From the NCBI GenBank assembly GCA_022539475.1, contig VCMS01000094.1, positions 106,904-170,903 of the forward strand: 64,000 nucleotides of DNA. Reading direction: 5' to 3'. The stretch comes from Gracilaria domingensis (taxonomy: Eukaryota > Rhodophyta > Florideophyceae > Gracilariales > Gracilariaceae). Shown piece by piece: positions 29,361-39,966 of this stretch. Both the position numbers and the translations under genes were made by a program. The notes beneath the pieces were generated by a model. The model worked only from the letters and a program-made list of their open reading frames with translations. It was not told where the DNA came from and did no database searches. Positions within the stretch are counted from its first letter, which is position 1. Every line of letters begins with the position of its first letter.

Positions 29361-31374
29361 TAATTGCTATAACCTATGTACAACAATGATCGTTTTTTGA
29401 ACTGGCGTGGAAGGCTTTTTCGTTTTCAATGGCGCTTTAACGACCTCATGAAACTTGAAGCGCAATGTCGATGAATGCAGGCCAGTGGATCCGCGATTTG
29501 ATAGATAGAATGAGCTTGATTCTAGTCAAGATTTGAAGAGACCAATGCGAGTGCAATGTTTCGCAATCGAACGGTTCCCATCCGTCTCTAGAGATCTTTG
29601 CTTCTGTTTGTACTGGTGCAAGAGTTCAAGTTTCAAATTGATTAATTGCTCTCAAAAGAGACTACTCTCTACAACAGGATAGAAGTTGTGCCTGAACAGG
29701 ATCTATACATCATTGAACAGATAGTTATCTTCATATATGGACCAAGATATGCATTTGGGTACAACAACTCGGATAATATATTTGCAACCTCAGCGCCGCA
29801 ACTGAAAAAACCAAAGTAGCGCTTTGCCAACTGCATTGCGACAGCGCGACATCTAAAGGATGCGCGACTGATTCGAGGGTGACAAGGAGCAGCTGCAAAA
29901 TTAGTTGTTTTACTGTATCACTTGGGTACAGCGCTATGAGCGATGTTTACTGTTTTGGTGCAGGAAAGAGGAAAGGTGTGCTATTTAGCACTGAAAACAC
30001 CAGCTCGATTGCAAGGTGATCGAACAACACGAGCATGTTGAAGATGCTTCATGTCCCCAGGGCGTGAGTGGGTGGGAAAAAAAGACAAATCTCTCAGAAC
30101 TGGTTAGTGGTAGTCCAAAGAGGTTGTGGCGGATCTGTTCTGCTCGACTCCAGTTGCGCGCTGCCGATGCGATGACGTCGGGGATTTACGAGAAGTGCAT
30201 AGTATGCTCGGTGTTGGAGCGTAATCGTGAAAGCTTTGAAAATGGCTTGATGGAATAACGAGCAAGTTATAGTACTCCAACATTCAATGCTTTGACGGCG
30301 AAAAGTGGCAAACGAGGGGGTGGTATCTCATTGAGGTGATGAATTTGTGGTGTTTTGCTTGCGAACAGCTCGTCGGGGATGGTGACAGAACTTGGCACCT
30401 AAGAAGGATTGATTCGTTTAGGAATGCGCTGCACTTGTGTTGCATCTGAGATGAGTTGTTTTGTGCAGTGATCGCGCGCGTGGACGGGGCTCTTGCAGTA
30501 CCAGGGGTATTGCTGCCAGCATGGTGTGGTGCTTGCAGCGCTTTTTAGATATCGATATTGGCACCAACACGTTGGCGCGCATCCGTTGAGCGACGTTTGG
30601 TTGCGCGCGTGCCGTCTCGGTACCGTCAAAGGTAACTTACCCGACCGATGGTTGGCGCCTCTTCAGAGGCTTGTATTCGTTTTGATCATGACGAATGATG
30701 CAATTTGGCTGACAAGCGGACTGGACTGTGGCGGACATCTTGGCGGCGTCTCGATTTGCGCTTTTGTTGTTTGTTTGCGGTAAATACATGCGAGTGGCAG
30801 CTTGTACCCTTGGTAGCCAAGTGATGGAGTCGGGCAACGGCAATGATATCTTAGCGTCTATCTATGTTGCGTTCCTGTGGAACAAGAGGTCAACAAAGCA
30901 AAGCGAGCACATGAATCGGTGATGCTGTTGCAGAATGGCCCAAAAGTGGTGGAATGCTTGCGGATCATTACGTAACAATGGCCAATTTCGGGCGTGGCGA
31001 GAAAAGAGCAGCGCGCGCGGCACAGGCCGCCACCACGCCGCGCGCGCCGATTGGGCGCGCCGCCGCGGCGCGGCGCGCGCTGTAAAGGCGGCGCTGTCGG
31101 CCGCGCGCGCGCCGGCACCGCGCGCCGCCGATGCCGCCGCGCCGCGCGCGCGCGCGCGCGCGCGCGCGGCGCGCGAGCGCGGAACGTATGCACCGCCGCC
31201 GCTTGGCGCCCTCCGCGCCTTGCTGCTCCGCGCTGTTTCGACGTTGCGCGCGCGCAAATTCGCGCCGCGCGCGCGCCGCCGACAAAAGCGCCGCCGCCGC
31301 CGCGCTGCGCGCGCGCGGAAGCGGCGGATGCCCGCGGCCGCGCGCCGTGCGCCTGGCTGCTCGCTCACCCGCAC

Positions 31375-31501
31375 ATGGCGTCGTCGCTCGTGGTGGCCGG
31401 CATCTTCGGCGTCGTCGTGCTGTACGCGCTGCTCATGTACGTGTCGTGCAAGGCGTGCAAGAAGGAGCGGCGCGGCGCCATCCCGCGCATCGTCGAGCAG
31501 C

Positions 31502-31535
<34 letters not shown>

Positions 31536-31830
31536 GCCGCCGCGGCGCGCCGCCGCCGAGGCCGTCGCGCCGCCCGCGCGTGCGGCGGCGGCGGAGGCGC
31601 CGCTGCTGAGCTTCCGCGCGGCGGGCGCGCAGCGCGCGCAGGCGTGCCCGGTGTGCCTGGAGGAGCTGGGCGGCGGCGCGGTGAGCACGGGGCAGTGCCT
31701 GCACCTGGCGCACACGGAGTGCCTCGCGCGCTGGCTGCAGCGCGACCGCCACGCCGCGTGCCCGGTGTGCCGGCTGCCGCACGGCGGCGGCGGCGCGGCG
31801 GCGGCGGCGGCGGCGGAGGCGGCGGCGTGA
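31375..31830 (+). CDS. Membrane-anchored RING-H2 protein, probable E3 ubiquitin ligase
   Basis: 151 aa from the ATG at 31375 (MASSLVVAGIFGVVVLYALL...); upstream in-frame codons are GC-island noise. Residues 1-25 form one hydrophobic anchor, followed by CKACKKERR, probably cytosolic. A polyalanine/proline stretch (about 43-80) precedes a RING-H2 domain at about 97-140: CPVC...CLH-LAH-TEC...CPVC, i.e. C-x2-C, C-x-H-x2-H-x2-C, C-x2-C, the ATL/RNF type. Such proteins recruit E2 enzymes to ubiquitinate membrane or nearby substrates. A polyalanine tail after the RING reflects GCG/GCC codon expansion in the island. Confidence 0.82.
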
Positions 31831-32212
31831 GGCGCCAAAAAAGGAAAAACGCGCGCGCGGAACGTGGAGCGCGGTTGCGCGCGCGCGCGCGGCGCGCGCG
31901 GCGCGCGCGTCATACGGGCGCGCGCGGCGCGGGCCAAAACGGGCGCGCACTGTCATGGCGCGCGCGTCGCGAGAGAGCGCCGTCCACTTGCGCCGCTGTC
32001 CACCGCGCGCTATTTCCGGCGCCGTTGTTTAAAATAGACGCGCGTTTTGCTTTTCTCGCGCCGCCTCGCCGCACTCACTACCACCTCGCCTCGCCCGCCT
32101 CTCTTCCCCCACCCCCCCCCCCCCCCCCCTTTACTCACCTCCCCCTCCCCCCGCCTCTCCTCCGCGCACCCCCCCACCGCCCAACCCCCCTCCGCCTTGG
32201 TCCCCCGCTTCC

Positions 32213-32360
32213 ATGTCCTCCTTGTCCGATGCCGCGTCGCTCCCGCGACACCCCTCGTCCGCGCTCGCCGCCTCGGCGCCGCTGTTCCCGCTCGGGCTGC
32301 AGCCGCCCGCGCCGCGCAAGCGCCCGCGCCCCAAGATGAAGCTCGCGCCGTTCGACTTTG

Positions 32361-32394
<34 letters not shown>

Positions 32395-33346
32395 GCCCGC
32401 GCCGCCCGCGCCGTCGCCGTCGTCGCCGTCGTCGTCGCCGTCGTCGTCGCCGTCGTCGCCCAACGTGTCGTCGCTGCCGCCGTCGTTCTACCCGCACAAG
32501 CGCGCCGACGGCGACAGCGACGCGCTGGTGGGGCTGTGGGCCAACCACGCGCTCTCGGCGTGCGCCAGCCGCAAGGGCTCGCGCCGCGCGCTCAACGAGG
32601 ACCGCGTGTTCTGCGACCACGCGCAGCGCATCTACGGCGTGTGCGACGGGCACGGCGCCGGCGCGCTGTCGCACGCGCCGCGCGAGCAGGTGGCGGCCAA
32701 CACGGTGCAGCAGCTGCTGCCGCGCGCGCTGCTGAGCATGTCGGCGGCGGAGGCGTTCCAGCACGTGGACCGCGCCGTGCTGGCCAAGCTGGACGCGCGC
32801 AGCGTGATCGGCACCACGGTGGCGCTGGTGCGCGTGGCGGACGCGGCGCGCTCGCTGCTGGTGGCGCACGTGGGCGACTCGCGCGTGGTGATTGTGGGCG
32901 GCGACGGGCGCGCGCGGGCGCTCACGGACGACCACTCGCCGCAGCGCGCCGACGAGATGGCGCGCATCGAGCGCGGCGGCGGCTACGTGCTGCGCGGGCG
33001 CGTCAACAACATCCTGGCGGTGAGCCGCGCCATTGGCGACAGCCTGGTCAAGTACGTGGTGCCGGCCACGCCGGACGTGCGGCAGGTGGCGCTGGCGCGC
33101 GACGACCAGCTGGTGGTGCTCGGCACGGACGGGCTGTGGGACGTGATCGACGCGCAGGCGGTGGCGGCGCTGTGCCAGGCGCTGCCGCAGCGGCGCGGCG
33201 CCGTGGCGGTGCCGGCCGACCTGCAGCACGCCGCGCACGCCATTCTGGCCAAGGCGGCCGAGTTTGGCTGCGCCGACGACAGCACCGTGGTGCTGGTGGA
33301 CGTGCGCGCGCGCAGCGCCGCCGTCGCGTCCTCGCCGCCGTCGTAG
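32213..33346 (+). CDS. PP2C-type (PPM) Ser/Thr protein phosphatase
   Basis: 377 aa, ATG at 32213. The N-terminal 95 residues are low-complexity (Pro and Ser runs encoded by CCG/TCG repeats). The catalytic domain runs from about 113 to 365 with the PPM metal-binding motifs in order: NEDR (about 131), CDGHGAG (about 144), GTTVALV (about 201), VAHVGDSR (about 221), TDDHSP (about 240), AVSRAIGD (about 268), GTDGLWD (about 304) and DDSTVVLVDV (about 358). The Mn/Mg-coordinating Asp residues are present, so it should be active. PP2Cs dephosphorylate stress and signalling kinases; the particular target cannot be inferred. Codon third positions are almost all G or C. Confidence 0.92.
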
Positions 33347-33494
33347 CGTTTTTTTCCTAGTGTAGTAAAAGCGCTGTGTCTTTTTTTTCTTTTCTTCCTA
33401 GATAGCGGAGGGATGGCCGACGCCGCTGTTTTTCCATGCCTCTCCTCGGGAGCCGCGTCGCGCGCGCGCTGCGCGCACGGCGCACGGCATCCAA

Positions 33495-33887
33495 TCAACT
33501 CGGCGCCGCGCCGCCGCCTCCTCCACCGCCGCCGCCGGCGGGCGCGGCGCGGCGCGCGGCGGCCAGCGCGCCCGAGACGCGCGCGTCCAGGCGCGCGACG
33601 GCGGCGCGCACGGCGGCGGCCGCCAGCGCCAGCCGCGCCAGCGCGCCAAAGTGCGCGCGCACGTCCGCCAGCTGCGCCAGCAGCCGGCCGTGCGCGCCGC
33701 GCAGCGCGCCAAAGTGCGCGCCCGCCGCCGCCGCCAGCTGCCGCGACACGCGCGCGTGCGCGCCGCTCACGCGCGCGGCCGCGCGCGTGCGCTGCGCCAG
33801 CAGCGCCGTCAGCCGCTGCAGCGACTGCTGCACCAGGCGCGCGTCGCGCTGCAGCTGCTGCAGCTGCGCGCCGCCGTCCGTCGCCAT
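33495..33887 (-). CDS. Small coiled-coil protein, family not recognised
   Basis: 130 aa from the ATG at 33887 (MATDGGAQLQQLQRDARL...). The frame is open further upstream, but that part is a Trp-Arg-Ala run produced by the 9-bp repeat at 33990-34043 and is unlikely to be coding. Residues about 8-108 are continuous helix with heptad-like Leu/Val/Ala spacing, followed by AARRAAPA and a polyglycine tail. Size and shape resemble BLOC-1/BORC-type or other small coiled-coil adaptor subunits, but no diagnostic motif was found. It is convergent with the PP2C gene, 148 bp apart. In DNA this GC-rich an open frame alone is weak evidence; the regular heptad pattern is what supports it. Confidence 0.55.
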   Translation of the reverse strand: MATDGGAQLQQLQRDARLVQQSLQRLTALLAQRTRAAARVSGAHARVSRQLAAAAGAHFGALRGAHGRLLAQLADVRAHFGALARLALAAAAVRAAVARLDARVSGALAAARRAAPAGGGGGGGGGAAPS

Positions 33888-33989
33888 CGCCGCGCGTCGC
33901 GCCGCGCTTGCGCCGAGCGCGCGCCTCGGCGCCGATTTTGTCTTCCGATTGCTACACGTACATGCTTCTGGAAGCACACACACGTGCGC

Positions 33990-34043
33990 CCACGCGCGCC
34001 ACGCGCGCCACGCGCGCCACGCGCGCCACGCGCGCCACGCGGC
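33990..34043. repeat. 9-bp tandem repeat (CACGCGCGC)n
   Basis: About six near-perfect copies of CACGCGCGC. On the minus strand this reads as repeated Trp-Arg-Ala, which explains a spurious N-terminal extension of the neighbouring frame. Confidence 0.9.
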
Positions 34044-34197
34044 GGCGTGGCTCAACGCCTCATCAAAAACTTAGCGCTCATGCACCGAGGAGGAACGCGC
34101 GCCGTGGCGACGCACCGCGCGCGCCAACTTACGGTCTCTACGCCTCCTCATTCCCGGACTGTAAACCGGGCGGCGCGAGCTCACCCCCGCGCCGCCC

Positions 34198-34252
<55 letters not shown>
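34198..34252. repeat. (GGC)n trinucleotide tract
   Basis: About 17 to 18 uninterrupted GGC units in the spacer upstream of the malectin gene. This is a likely length-polymorphic microsatellite. Confidence 0.9.
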
Positions 34253-34253
<1 letters not shown>

Positions 34254-34778
34254 TACGTGGTGCGGCGCGCACGCGCGCGCACCAAGCGTGCCGCCGCGCC
34301 CGCGCCACGCGGGCGCGCAGCGGCGCGCCGCGCGCGCCGCCGCCACGTCAGGAGCCGCTGTCGGCTCGGCCGCGCCGCGCCGCGCGTGCCGCCGCCCGCT
34401 CTTTGCTGCTGACGGACAGCGCGGCCGCCGCGCCCGCCCCCTGCGCCGCGCGCCGCCCCGATTGCGCCGCGCGCGCGCCGCCGATGCGCGCGCCTTGGCG
34501 CTGGCATATATCTCGCCGCGCGGGCCCGCCGCCGCGCGCCGAACCGTTGCGCCCAGCCCGTCTCGCGCCTCGCGCCGCCACTAATGCTTGCCGCCGCTCG
34601 CCTGCGCCCGTACCCGCGTGCCCCTCGCTCCCTCCCCCCCCCCCGCCATCCCCCCCTCCCCCGCTGACCGCACCCGCCGCCGCCGCCGCCGCCGCAACTC
34701 GCGCTTCGTTCCTGCTCCCCCGTCATCGCTCCACACGGCTGCTCCGCCGCCAAACCCCAAACCTAGCGTCGCCCGACC

Positions 34779-37700
34779 ATGAATCTTCTGCGAAGACCGC
34801 CTCTTCGCCTGCTCGCCCTCTCGCTGCGCTTGCTCCTACTTTCCGTTGCAACCGCCGCCCCCCTGCGTGTCAACGTCGGCGGAAATCAGCTTGACTCCAT
34901 TGCTTTCCGCCAAGATCTCGCCGCCTACGTCACCACCCCTAACTCCTTCTCGCTAACCCTCCCGCCAGCCACCGTGCAGGCGTCTGGAACATGGCAGCCC
35001 GTGTACGATTCCTATCGATACGCCGCCGCGGGCAACCTGCAGTACAAGCTGCCCGTGCCGCCCGCGTCCTACACCGTCGCGCTCATGTTTGCAGAGACCT
35101 ACCAGCCGCTGTTCGCCCCCAACGCCCGCCTGTTCCACGTGCTCATCAACGGCGTCACCAAGGTCACCAACCTCGACGTGTTTGCCGCCGTGGGCGCCAA
35201 CAAGGCGCTGTTTCTCAGCTTTGGCTCCATCGCCCCCGTGTCCGGCTTCATCACCATCACCCTGCAGCGCGTGGACGGCAAGCAGAACCCCATGCTCAGC
35301 GCCATCCTCATCCAGGGTGCCGACGCCGACCAGCTCATCGCGCAAGACCCGCAGCAACCTGCCCAACCTGCCCAACCCACGCCCACCCCCATCGCCCCCT
35401 CCACCTCCGACCCATCCTGCTCCACAGGTATCTTCGCCGCCAACCCCTTCACCAACCAAAACGCCTGTTGTCCCGCAGTCTGTGCCAAGTGCGGTGGCAG
35501 TGGCTGCGGCAACTTTGCGCCGGGCAATCTCTGCTGCATTTCCAGCATCAACATCGTTGGAAACAGCTGTGATACAAACCTGCCTCCTTGCGTGCCGTCG
35601 TCCAACCCACCCGCCTCCACGCCCACCCCCGCCCCGCCTGCGCCGCCTTCCACAGCCGACCCCACGTGCGCAACTGGTATCTTTGCCTCCAACCCGTTCA
35701 CGAACCAAAAGGCGTGCTGCCCTTCGATCTGCGGCAAGTGCGGCGGTAATGGCTGCGGCGGCTTTGCGCCTGGAAACTTGTGCTGCATTTCCAGTGTCAA
35801 TGCTGTTGGCAATAGCTGTGATACCAACCTTCCGCCGTGCGTTCCGTCAAAGGACCTGTCTTCTGTCACCCCGCCTCCAGTGCTGCCCACCCCCACGCCG
35901 ACCCCCACCCCGCTCACCACCGCCGTGTGTCCCGCCGGCGGCATCTTGGGCGTCAACGACGCCGCGGGTCAGGCCGCGTGCTGCAAGAGTGTTTGCGGCA
36001 AGTGCGGAGGCAGCAACTGTGGAAATTTTGCCCCTGGTGAGGTTTGCTGCATCTCCAGCGTCAACATTCTGAACAAGAGTTGTGCCACCAACCCACCCCC
36101 GTGTGTGCCGGGCGTCACCAACTCGAAGGATGGCACGGACCCTGTGCCACCGCCGACGTCTGACCTCGCTTGCGATGTCACTGGCGCGGCGAAAGACCAG
36201 TTCAGAATGAACTGTGCGGGCGCTGAGATTGCGCCTGCGTTCGTTGGTGCCGATAACAATGACTACATTTCGAGCACTTCGGTGGGTGAGGCGTTTGACT
36301 CTGATATTCCCGTTTCCGGTCCGAACGGTGCTGCGCCGTGGGATCCTTTGTTTTCGAGCCATAGATGGACGCAAGAGTCGGTGCTCAGCTACAAGATTCC
36401 GGTTCCGGCAGGCACGTTCACTGTCAAGCTGTTGTTTGCTGAAGTGTATTTCGCCACCGTCGGTGCTCGGACGTTCGACGTGTTCATCAACGGAGCGACC
36501 AAGGAACAGAATCTCGACGTTTTCAAAGCCGTCGGAAAGAATGTAGGCCTCATCAACACTTATGGCGGTGTGCCGTCCAAGGGTGGTTTCATTGACATCA
36601 CGCTCATCAAGGCGATTGAAAACCCGATGATTTCTGGCATCTTCATCGAAGGACCTGGCGCGGGGTCCATAGCTCTCGGTGGCGGTTGTGTGCTCGGAGG
36701 CACCAGTAAGGCGAATGCCGGTGACCTCAACGGTGGTTTCGACCATCGTTCTCACTCTGTCGCCAGCGGTCCCTATATTGCCACGGATTTCAATGACGAC
36801 GGGCTGGCAACGGTCTCCCTCGACGGTACACAGTCGCACTCTCACTACAGTGACCCGGGGCCGCCTGAAGTCTCTGGTGCAATTGTTGCGTACAAATGGA
36901 CGTGGACAACCACCGTCAACGGCCAAGTCAAACAAAACGTGAACACGGACAAGTCTGGCAAGTTTTCGGCAAACTTTCCTCTCGGAAAGACCGTGGTGAC
37001 TCTCGAGGTTGTTGACACCACGGGAGACGTTGCCGTGGACACCACAGTGGTCGAAGTTAAGAGTTCTACTGCGAACGGCGCGTATTGTTACTATTATGAC
37101 TACGGAAACCAAGTGTTCTCCACTGTGCCGATTCCAGACTCGCTAAACTCTCAACCAAAGCCTTTGTTCGGGGATGTGAAGCCCACCATTACTCTCAACA
37201 ACGCCAATGCGTTTGGAAGTTTCCCCTTCTCTCAAAACGCTTTTGCCGTGCGATGTGTTTACTTTGTCGACATTCCTGCGGCTGGTCAGTACTCGTTTGT
37301 TGTCAAGCATAATGGACCCTTCAAACTGTACTACGCCGGTGTAATCATTTCACAGTCCAATTCCATGGGAACTACAACCAGTCCAAGCAAGTTCTATCTT
37401 CCAAAGCTGCACGCATTCCAACTGCACTACTTCCGGCCGAAGAACCTTGCCCCTCTCCTCGCACTCTCAAGCGATCAAGTTGCGCTAACTTCTTCCGTAC
37501 TACAACACGACTCTGGTAACTTGTTGCCTGTAATCACTGGACTATCGAAGAGCACGTCCACACCGTCAGGCGGAGAGAACATTCAAATATTTGGTACTGC
37601 TTTCATAAATGGTGCCTCCGTTAAGTTTGGGAATAAAGAAGCTTCAAACTTGATATCATCGGATGCTGGGGTTCTGCAAGTCACTGTTCCGGAAGGCTTT

Positions 37701-39272
37701 GGTACGGTTCCCATCACCGTGACGACCAATGCGGGGGTATCAAACTCTGTCTCATTCACATACATTTCTGGTCCCACGCTCGCACAGCCAGTCATCTTCA
37801 AGCAATCCAAGCTCAAAGACTTGAGCGGAGAAGACTTCAAGGTATCTTTCATCGCTGGCATTACCTATGGACCAGATGGAAGAATGTACATGGGAAGCAG
37901 CAAGGGCAAACTGTACGCTTTAGCTGTGGACCGAGAGTTTCAGGTGACAATGAAGTGCATTAGGAATGCTGGTCCGTCTCACCGGGCGGTTCTCGGCGTT
38001 GCGTTCTCTCCCTTCTCCAACAAGCTGAAGATGTATTTCACGTCCTCCTCCATGTACTGGAAGAACGAAAACCTGTTTGGGTTTGAGGAGGGGTGGACCA
38101 ATGGAAAGGTCCAGTCGATAGAATTCAGCCCCACGATACTTTCTGACGAACCTGGAAAGCCTTGCGCTGGTTCTGCAGAGGATGTTGTCACTGGACTGCC
38201 GGTCTCTAATCATGACCATGGCGTGAACAAGCTGCAATTTCTTCCTAATGGGGAGCTGATCATCGGTATTGGAGGATTCACAAACGGAGGTGTTTCTGTG
38301 CCAGGCAAGAAGCCCGTGCCGGGAGATGCTCCGGATGATCTTTTGGGTGGTGTCGCAAGCAATCCTCTGTCAGCCGCGCTTGTGTCTTGTCCGTACAACG
38401 GACTGGCTCAAGTGAAGTATGATCAATATGTGAACCCCGAAACCGCTAAAATTGTATCTGGTGGCTGCAAGGTTTATGCATCTGGATTCCGAAACAGTTT
38501 TGGTATGACCTTGCATTCCAACGGAAAGCTTTATGCTACAGACAATGGACCGAACAAAAACTTTGGCGACTTCTCTACTAATTGCGATGGCGGTGTGAAG
38601 CCGTCGGACAGTATGCCGTCAGTGATGCAAGACAAACTGTACTTGGTGCAACCTGGCAAGTACCACGGACATCCGAACTTGAATCGGAAGGAATGTGTTC
38701 CGTATCCGCCTTCTGCTGTGCAGCCTTTGATTTCCAACCTACAGAGTTCAGCGAATGGTATCATAGAGTACCGGTCAAATACCTTTGGTGGTGGAATCAA
38801 AGGGAACTTATTCATCTCAAAGTTCACCGGACAGCATTCAGGGAGGGTGTCTCAGGTCAAACTAGGCGCGGACGGGGAAAATGTTGGATACGCTCCAATC
38901 TTCCTCGGGTTTTCAGGTTTGAATGTCGTGGAAGGCCCTAGAGGTGAGCTGGTAATGCCGCGGGTTTACAAGTCAGAGGTTGTCATTGCCGTTCCTACCT
39001 ATCCAGCTCCGGAGGTGACATTCCTTCTTGGCATTCATCCGAAACGAGGACCTGCGCTCGGGGGCACAAAGGTACTTATTTCGGGACATAACTTCGGTTT
39101 CACACCGCAAGCAAACTTTGGGGGGAAACCGTGCACAAACGTTGATGTCATAGACGACGAATCCTTTACATGCATCACGCCTTCGAATGCGAAGAACACC
39201 CAAGTAACCGTGAAAGTCATTGGAAGCGCTGGTACATCACCCTCTTATGGCACTGATTACTGGTACATGTAG
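34779..39272 (+). CDS. Secreted multidomain protein: malectin x2, Cys-rich repeats, PKD, PA14-like, TIG x2, GSDH-type propeller
   Basis: 1,497 aa, single exon, ATG at 34779. Signal peptide 1-27. Malectin-like domain 28-182 (LRVNVGG...). Three Cys-rich repeats at about 211-274, 293-358 and 382-444, each with a CC...C.KCGG..CG.FAPG..CCISS pattern, separated by Pro/Thr linkers. Second malectin-like domain about 461-627. PKD-like domain about 637-762 (DDGLATVSLDGTQSHS). PA14-like sandwich about 768-900. IPT/TIG domain about 914-996. Glucose/sorbosone-dehydrogenase-like six-bladed beta-propeller about 1004-1404. C-terminal IPT/TIG about 1408-1497. Malectin and PA14 folds bind carbohydrate; GSDH propellers can be PQQ- or sugar-binding. 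The protein is presumably extracellular or wall-associated. Whether it is an enzyme is unknown. No C-terminal anchor is visible. GC drops markedly from the 5' to the 3' end of the gene. A CATATATCTC TATA-like element lies near 34503. Confidence 0.9.
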   Translation: MNLLRRPPLRLLALSLRLLLLSVATAAPLRVNVGGNQLDSIAFRQDLAAYVTTPNSFSLTLPPATVQASGTWQPVYDSYRYAAAGNLQYKLPVPPASYTVALMFAETYQPLFAPNARLFHVLINGVTKVTNLDVFAAVGANKALFLSFGSIAPVSGFITITLQRVDGKQNPMLSAILIQGADADQLIAQDPQQPAQPAQPTPTPIAPSTSDPSCSTGIFAANPFTNQNACCPAVCAKCGGSGCGNFAPGNLCCISSINIVGNSCDTNLPPCVPSSNPPASTPTPAPPAPPSTADPTCATGIFASNPFTNQKACCPSICGKCGGNGCGGFAPGNLCCISSVNAVGNSCDTNLPPCVPSKDLSSVTPPPVLPTPTPTPTPLTTAVCPAGGILGVNDAAGQAACCKSVCGKCGGSNCGNFAPGEVCCISSVNILNKSCATNPPPCVPGVTNSKDGTDPVPPPTSDLACDVTGAAKDQFRMNCAGAEIAPAFVGADNNDYISSTSVGEAFDSDIPVSGPNGAAPWDPLFSSHRWTQESVLSYKIPVPAGTFTVKLLFAEVYFATVGARTFDVFINGATKEQNLDVFKAVGKNVGLINTYGGVPSKGGFIDITLIKAIENPMISGIFIEGPGAGSIALGGGCVLGGTSKANAGDLNGGFDHRSHSVASGPYIATDFNDDGLATVSLDGTQSHSHYSDPGPPEVSGAIVAYKWTWTTTVNGQVKQNVNTDKSGKFSANFPLGKTVVTLEVVDTTGDVAVDTTVVEVKSSTANGAYCYYYDYGNQVFSTVPIPDSLNSQPKPLFGDVKPTITLNNANAFGSFPFSQNAFAVRCVYFVDIPAAGQYSFVVKHNGPFKLYYAGVIISQSNSMGTTTSPSKFYLPKLHAFQLHYFRPKNLAPLLALSSDQVALTSSVLQHDSGNLLPVITGLSKSTSTPSGGENIQIFGTAFINGASVKFGNKEASNLISSDAGVLQVTVPEGFGTVPITVTTNAGVSNSVSFTYISGPTLAQPVIFKQSKLKDLSGEDFKVSFIAGITYGPDGRMYMGSSKGKLYALAVDREFQVTMKCIRNAGPSHRAVLGVAFSPFSNKLKMYFTSSSMYWKNENLFGFEEGWTNGKVQSIEFSPTILSDEPGKPCAGSAEDVVTGLPVSNHDHGVNKLQFLPNGELIIGIGGFTNGGVSVPGKKPVPGDAPDDLLGGVASNPLSAALVSCPYNGLAQVKYDQYVNPETAKIVSGGCKVYASGFRNSFGMTLHSNGKLYATDNGPNKNFGDFSTNCDGGVKPSDSMPSVMQDKLYLVQPGKYHGHPNLNRKECVPYPPSAVQPLISNLQSSANGIIEYRSNTFGGGIKGNLFISKFTGQHSGRVSQVKLGADGENVGYAPIFLGFSGLNVVEGPRGELVMPRVYKSEVVIAVPTYPAPEVTFLLGIHPKRGPALGGTKVLISGHNFGFTPQANFGGKPCTNVDVIDDESFTCITPSNAKNTQVTVKVIGSAGTSPSYGTDYWYM

Positions 39273-39966
39273 CTATTCCACACTAACGTATATCGTAATG
39301 CTGCTCTTGACTTGCGCTAATTTTCTCATCCTGACCAGTAACCTTAAAGAAATGCTAAGAATCAGCATGAGCGTAATCGTATGATCTCAGCGACTAACAA
39401 GAACTTCTGTCTGTACAAATGATACAAATGTCTATACTAAATCGATTTCGGAATCTTATTACATTGCTGCGAACTGCGGTAGATGATACGTCTCTTCTCA
39501 CAGTATCCCTACCCTGAGTTTATGCTTGGCCGCTCTCGCGTACTCAAAGAATTGAGCGGTCAGACTGTCGCAGCCCTTTTGGGATCATGTTCAATCATGA
39601 TGACAGAACGTGCTCTTCCTGTACATTTACGGTCTCTCATGTGCTGCTCGGCGTGCCAACAAAGGACCATGACATTTGCTCCCAATACCAAAACGATAAG
39701 ATTACCTTTGAGTACGATGACCTCTATGCCATATTTGCGGGCCTAATTATGGCATAGGAGAGAGCGTTTCTGGTCCAAGAAAAGCTCTCTCACTAAAAAG
39801 TTTGACATTCCATCTCGTGGGGTAATATATTTCATATGTGTTCGGCAGTACAATCGCGTGTCACACAATTTTGTTTCACACACCCTTGGCGACAATGATA
39901 TATACATTCGATCGCTTTTCATCCAGACGTGCACGTTACTCGATTATAGCATCCTGTACCAGAATG
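39273..39966. other. Intergenic region between convergent genes
   Basis: About 0.7 kb. The segment 39590-39800 resembles the regions near 7390-7640 and 27930-28060 and may be a third diverged repeat or decayed coding copy. No other feature recognised. Confidence 0.35.

Larger units (their letters stand above)
25101..30979. other. Long gene-poor spacer with hairpins and diverged repeats
   Basis: About 5.9 kb with no convincing gene. Frames at 27258-27506 (82 aa), 27696-28088 (130 aa) and 30016-30258 (80 aa) lack recognisable features. Visible structure: a perfect palindrome at 25318-25340, a GTACGGATAC tandem near 25643-25662, an A13 tract near 26018, the palindrome ACGTCTCTAGAGACGT at 26733-26748, ACTAACTA-bearing repeats at 28357-29360, and a possible dispersed-repeat copy at 27890-28060. 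Base composition becomes sharply GC-rich at about 30980. Confidence 0.5.
30980..34778. other. Extreme GC/CpG-rich island
   Basis: From about 30980 the sequence turns very GC-rich, with long CGCGCG runs (for example 31141-31170) and abundant CpG. It contains three genes (RING-H2, PP2C, coiled coil). So few stop codons occur that almost every frame is open, giving many spurious ORFs on both strands. Poly-C occurs at about 32107-32130, (GCC/CGC)n at about 31501-31535 and (GGC)n at about 34198-34252. The left border is abrupt; to the right, GC falls gradually inside the malectin gene. Confidence 0.85.

Noticed and set aside
33888-34055. N-terminal Trp-Arg-Ala extension of the small coiled-coil protein
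   Set aside because: Produced by a 9-bp tandem repeat; an internal ATG at 33887 gives a more credible start.
31131-34894. Very long open frames on both strands in the GC island (for example 31131-32339, 32047-33360, 33413-34894 plus; 30862-31956, 32135-33238 minus)
   Set aside because: Stop codons are AT-rich, so frames stay open by composition. These products are Arg/Ala/Pro runs without domains, and they shadow the RING, PP2C and coiled-coil genes.
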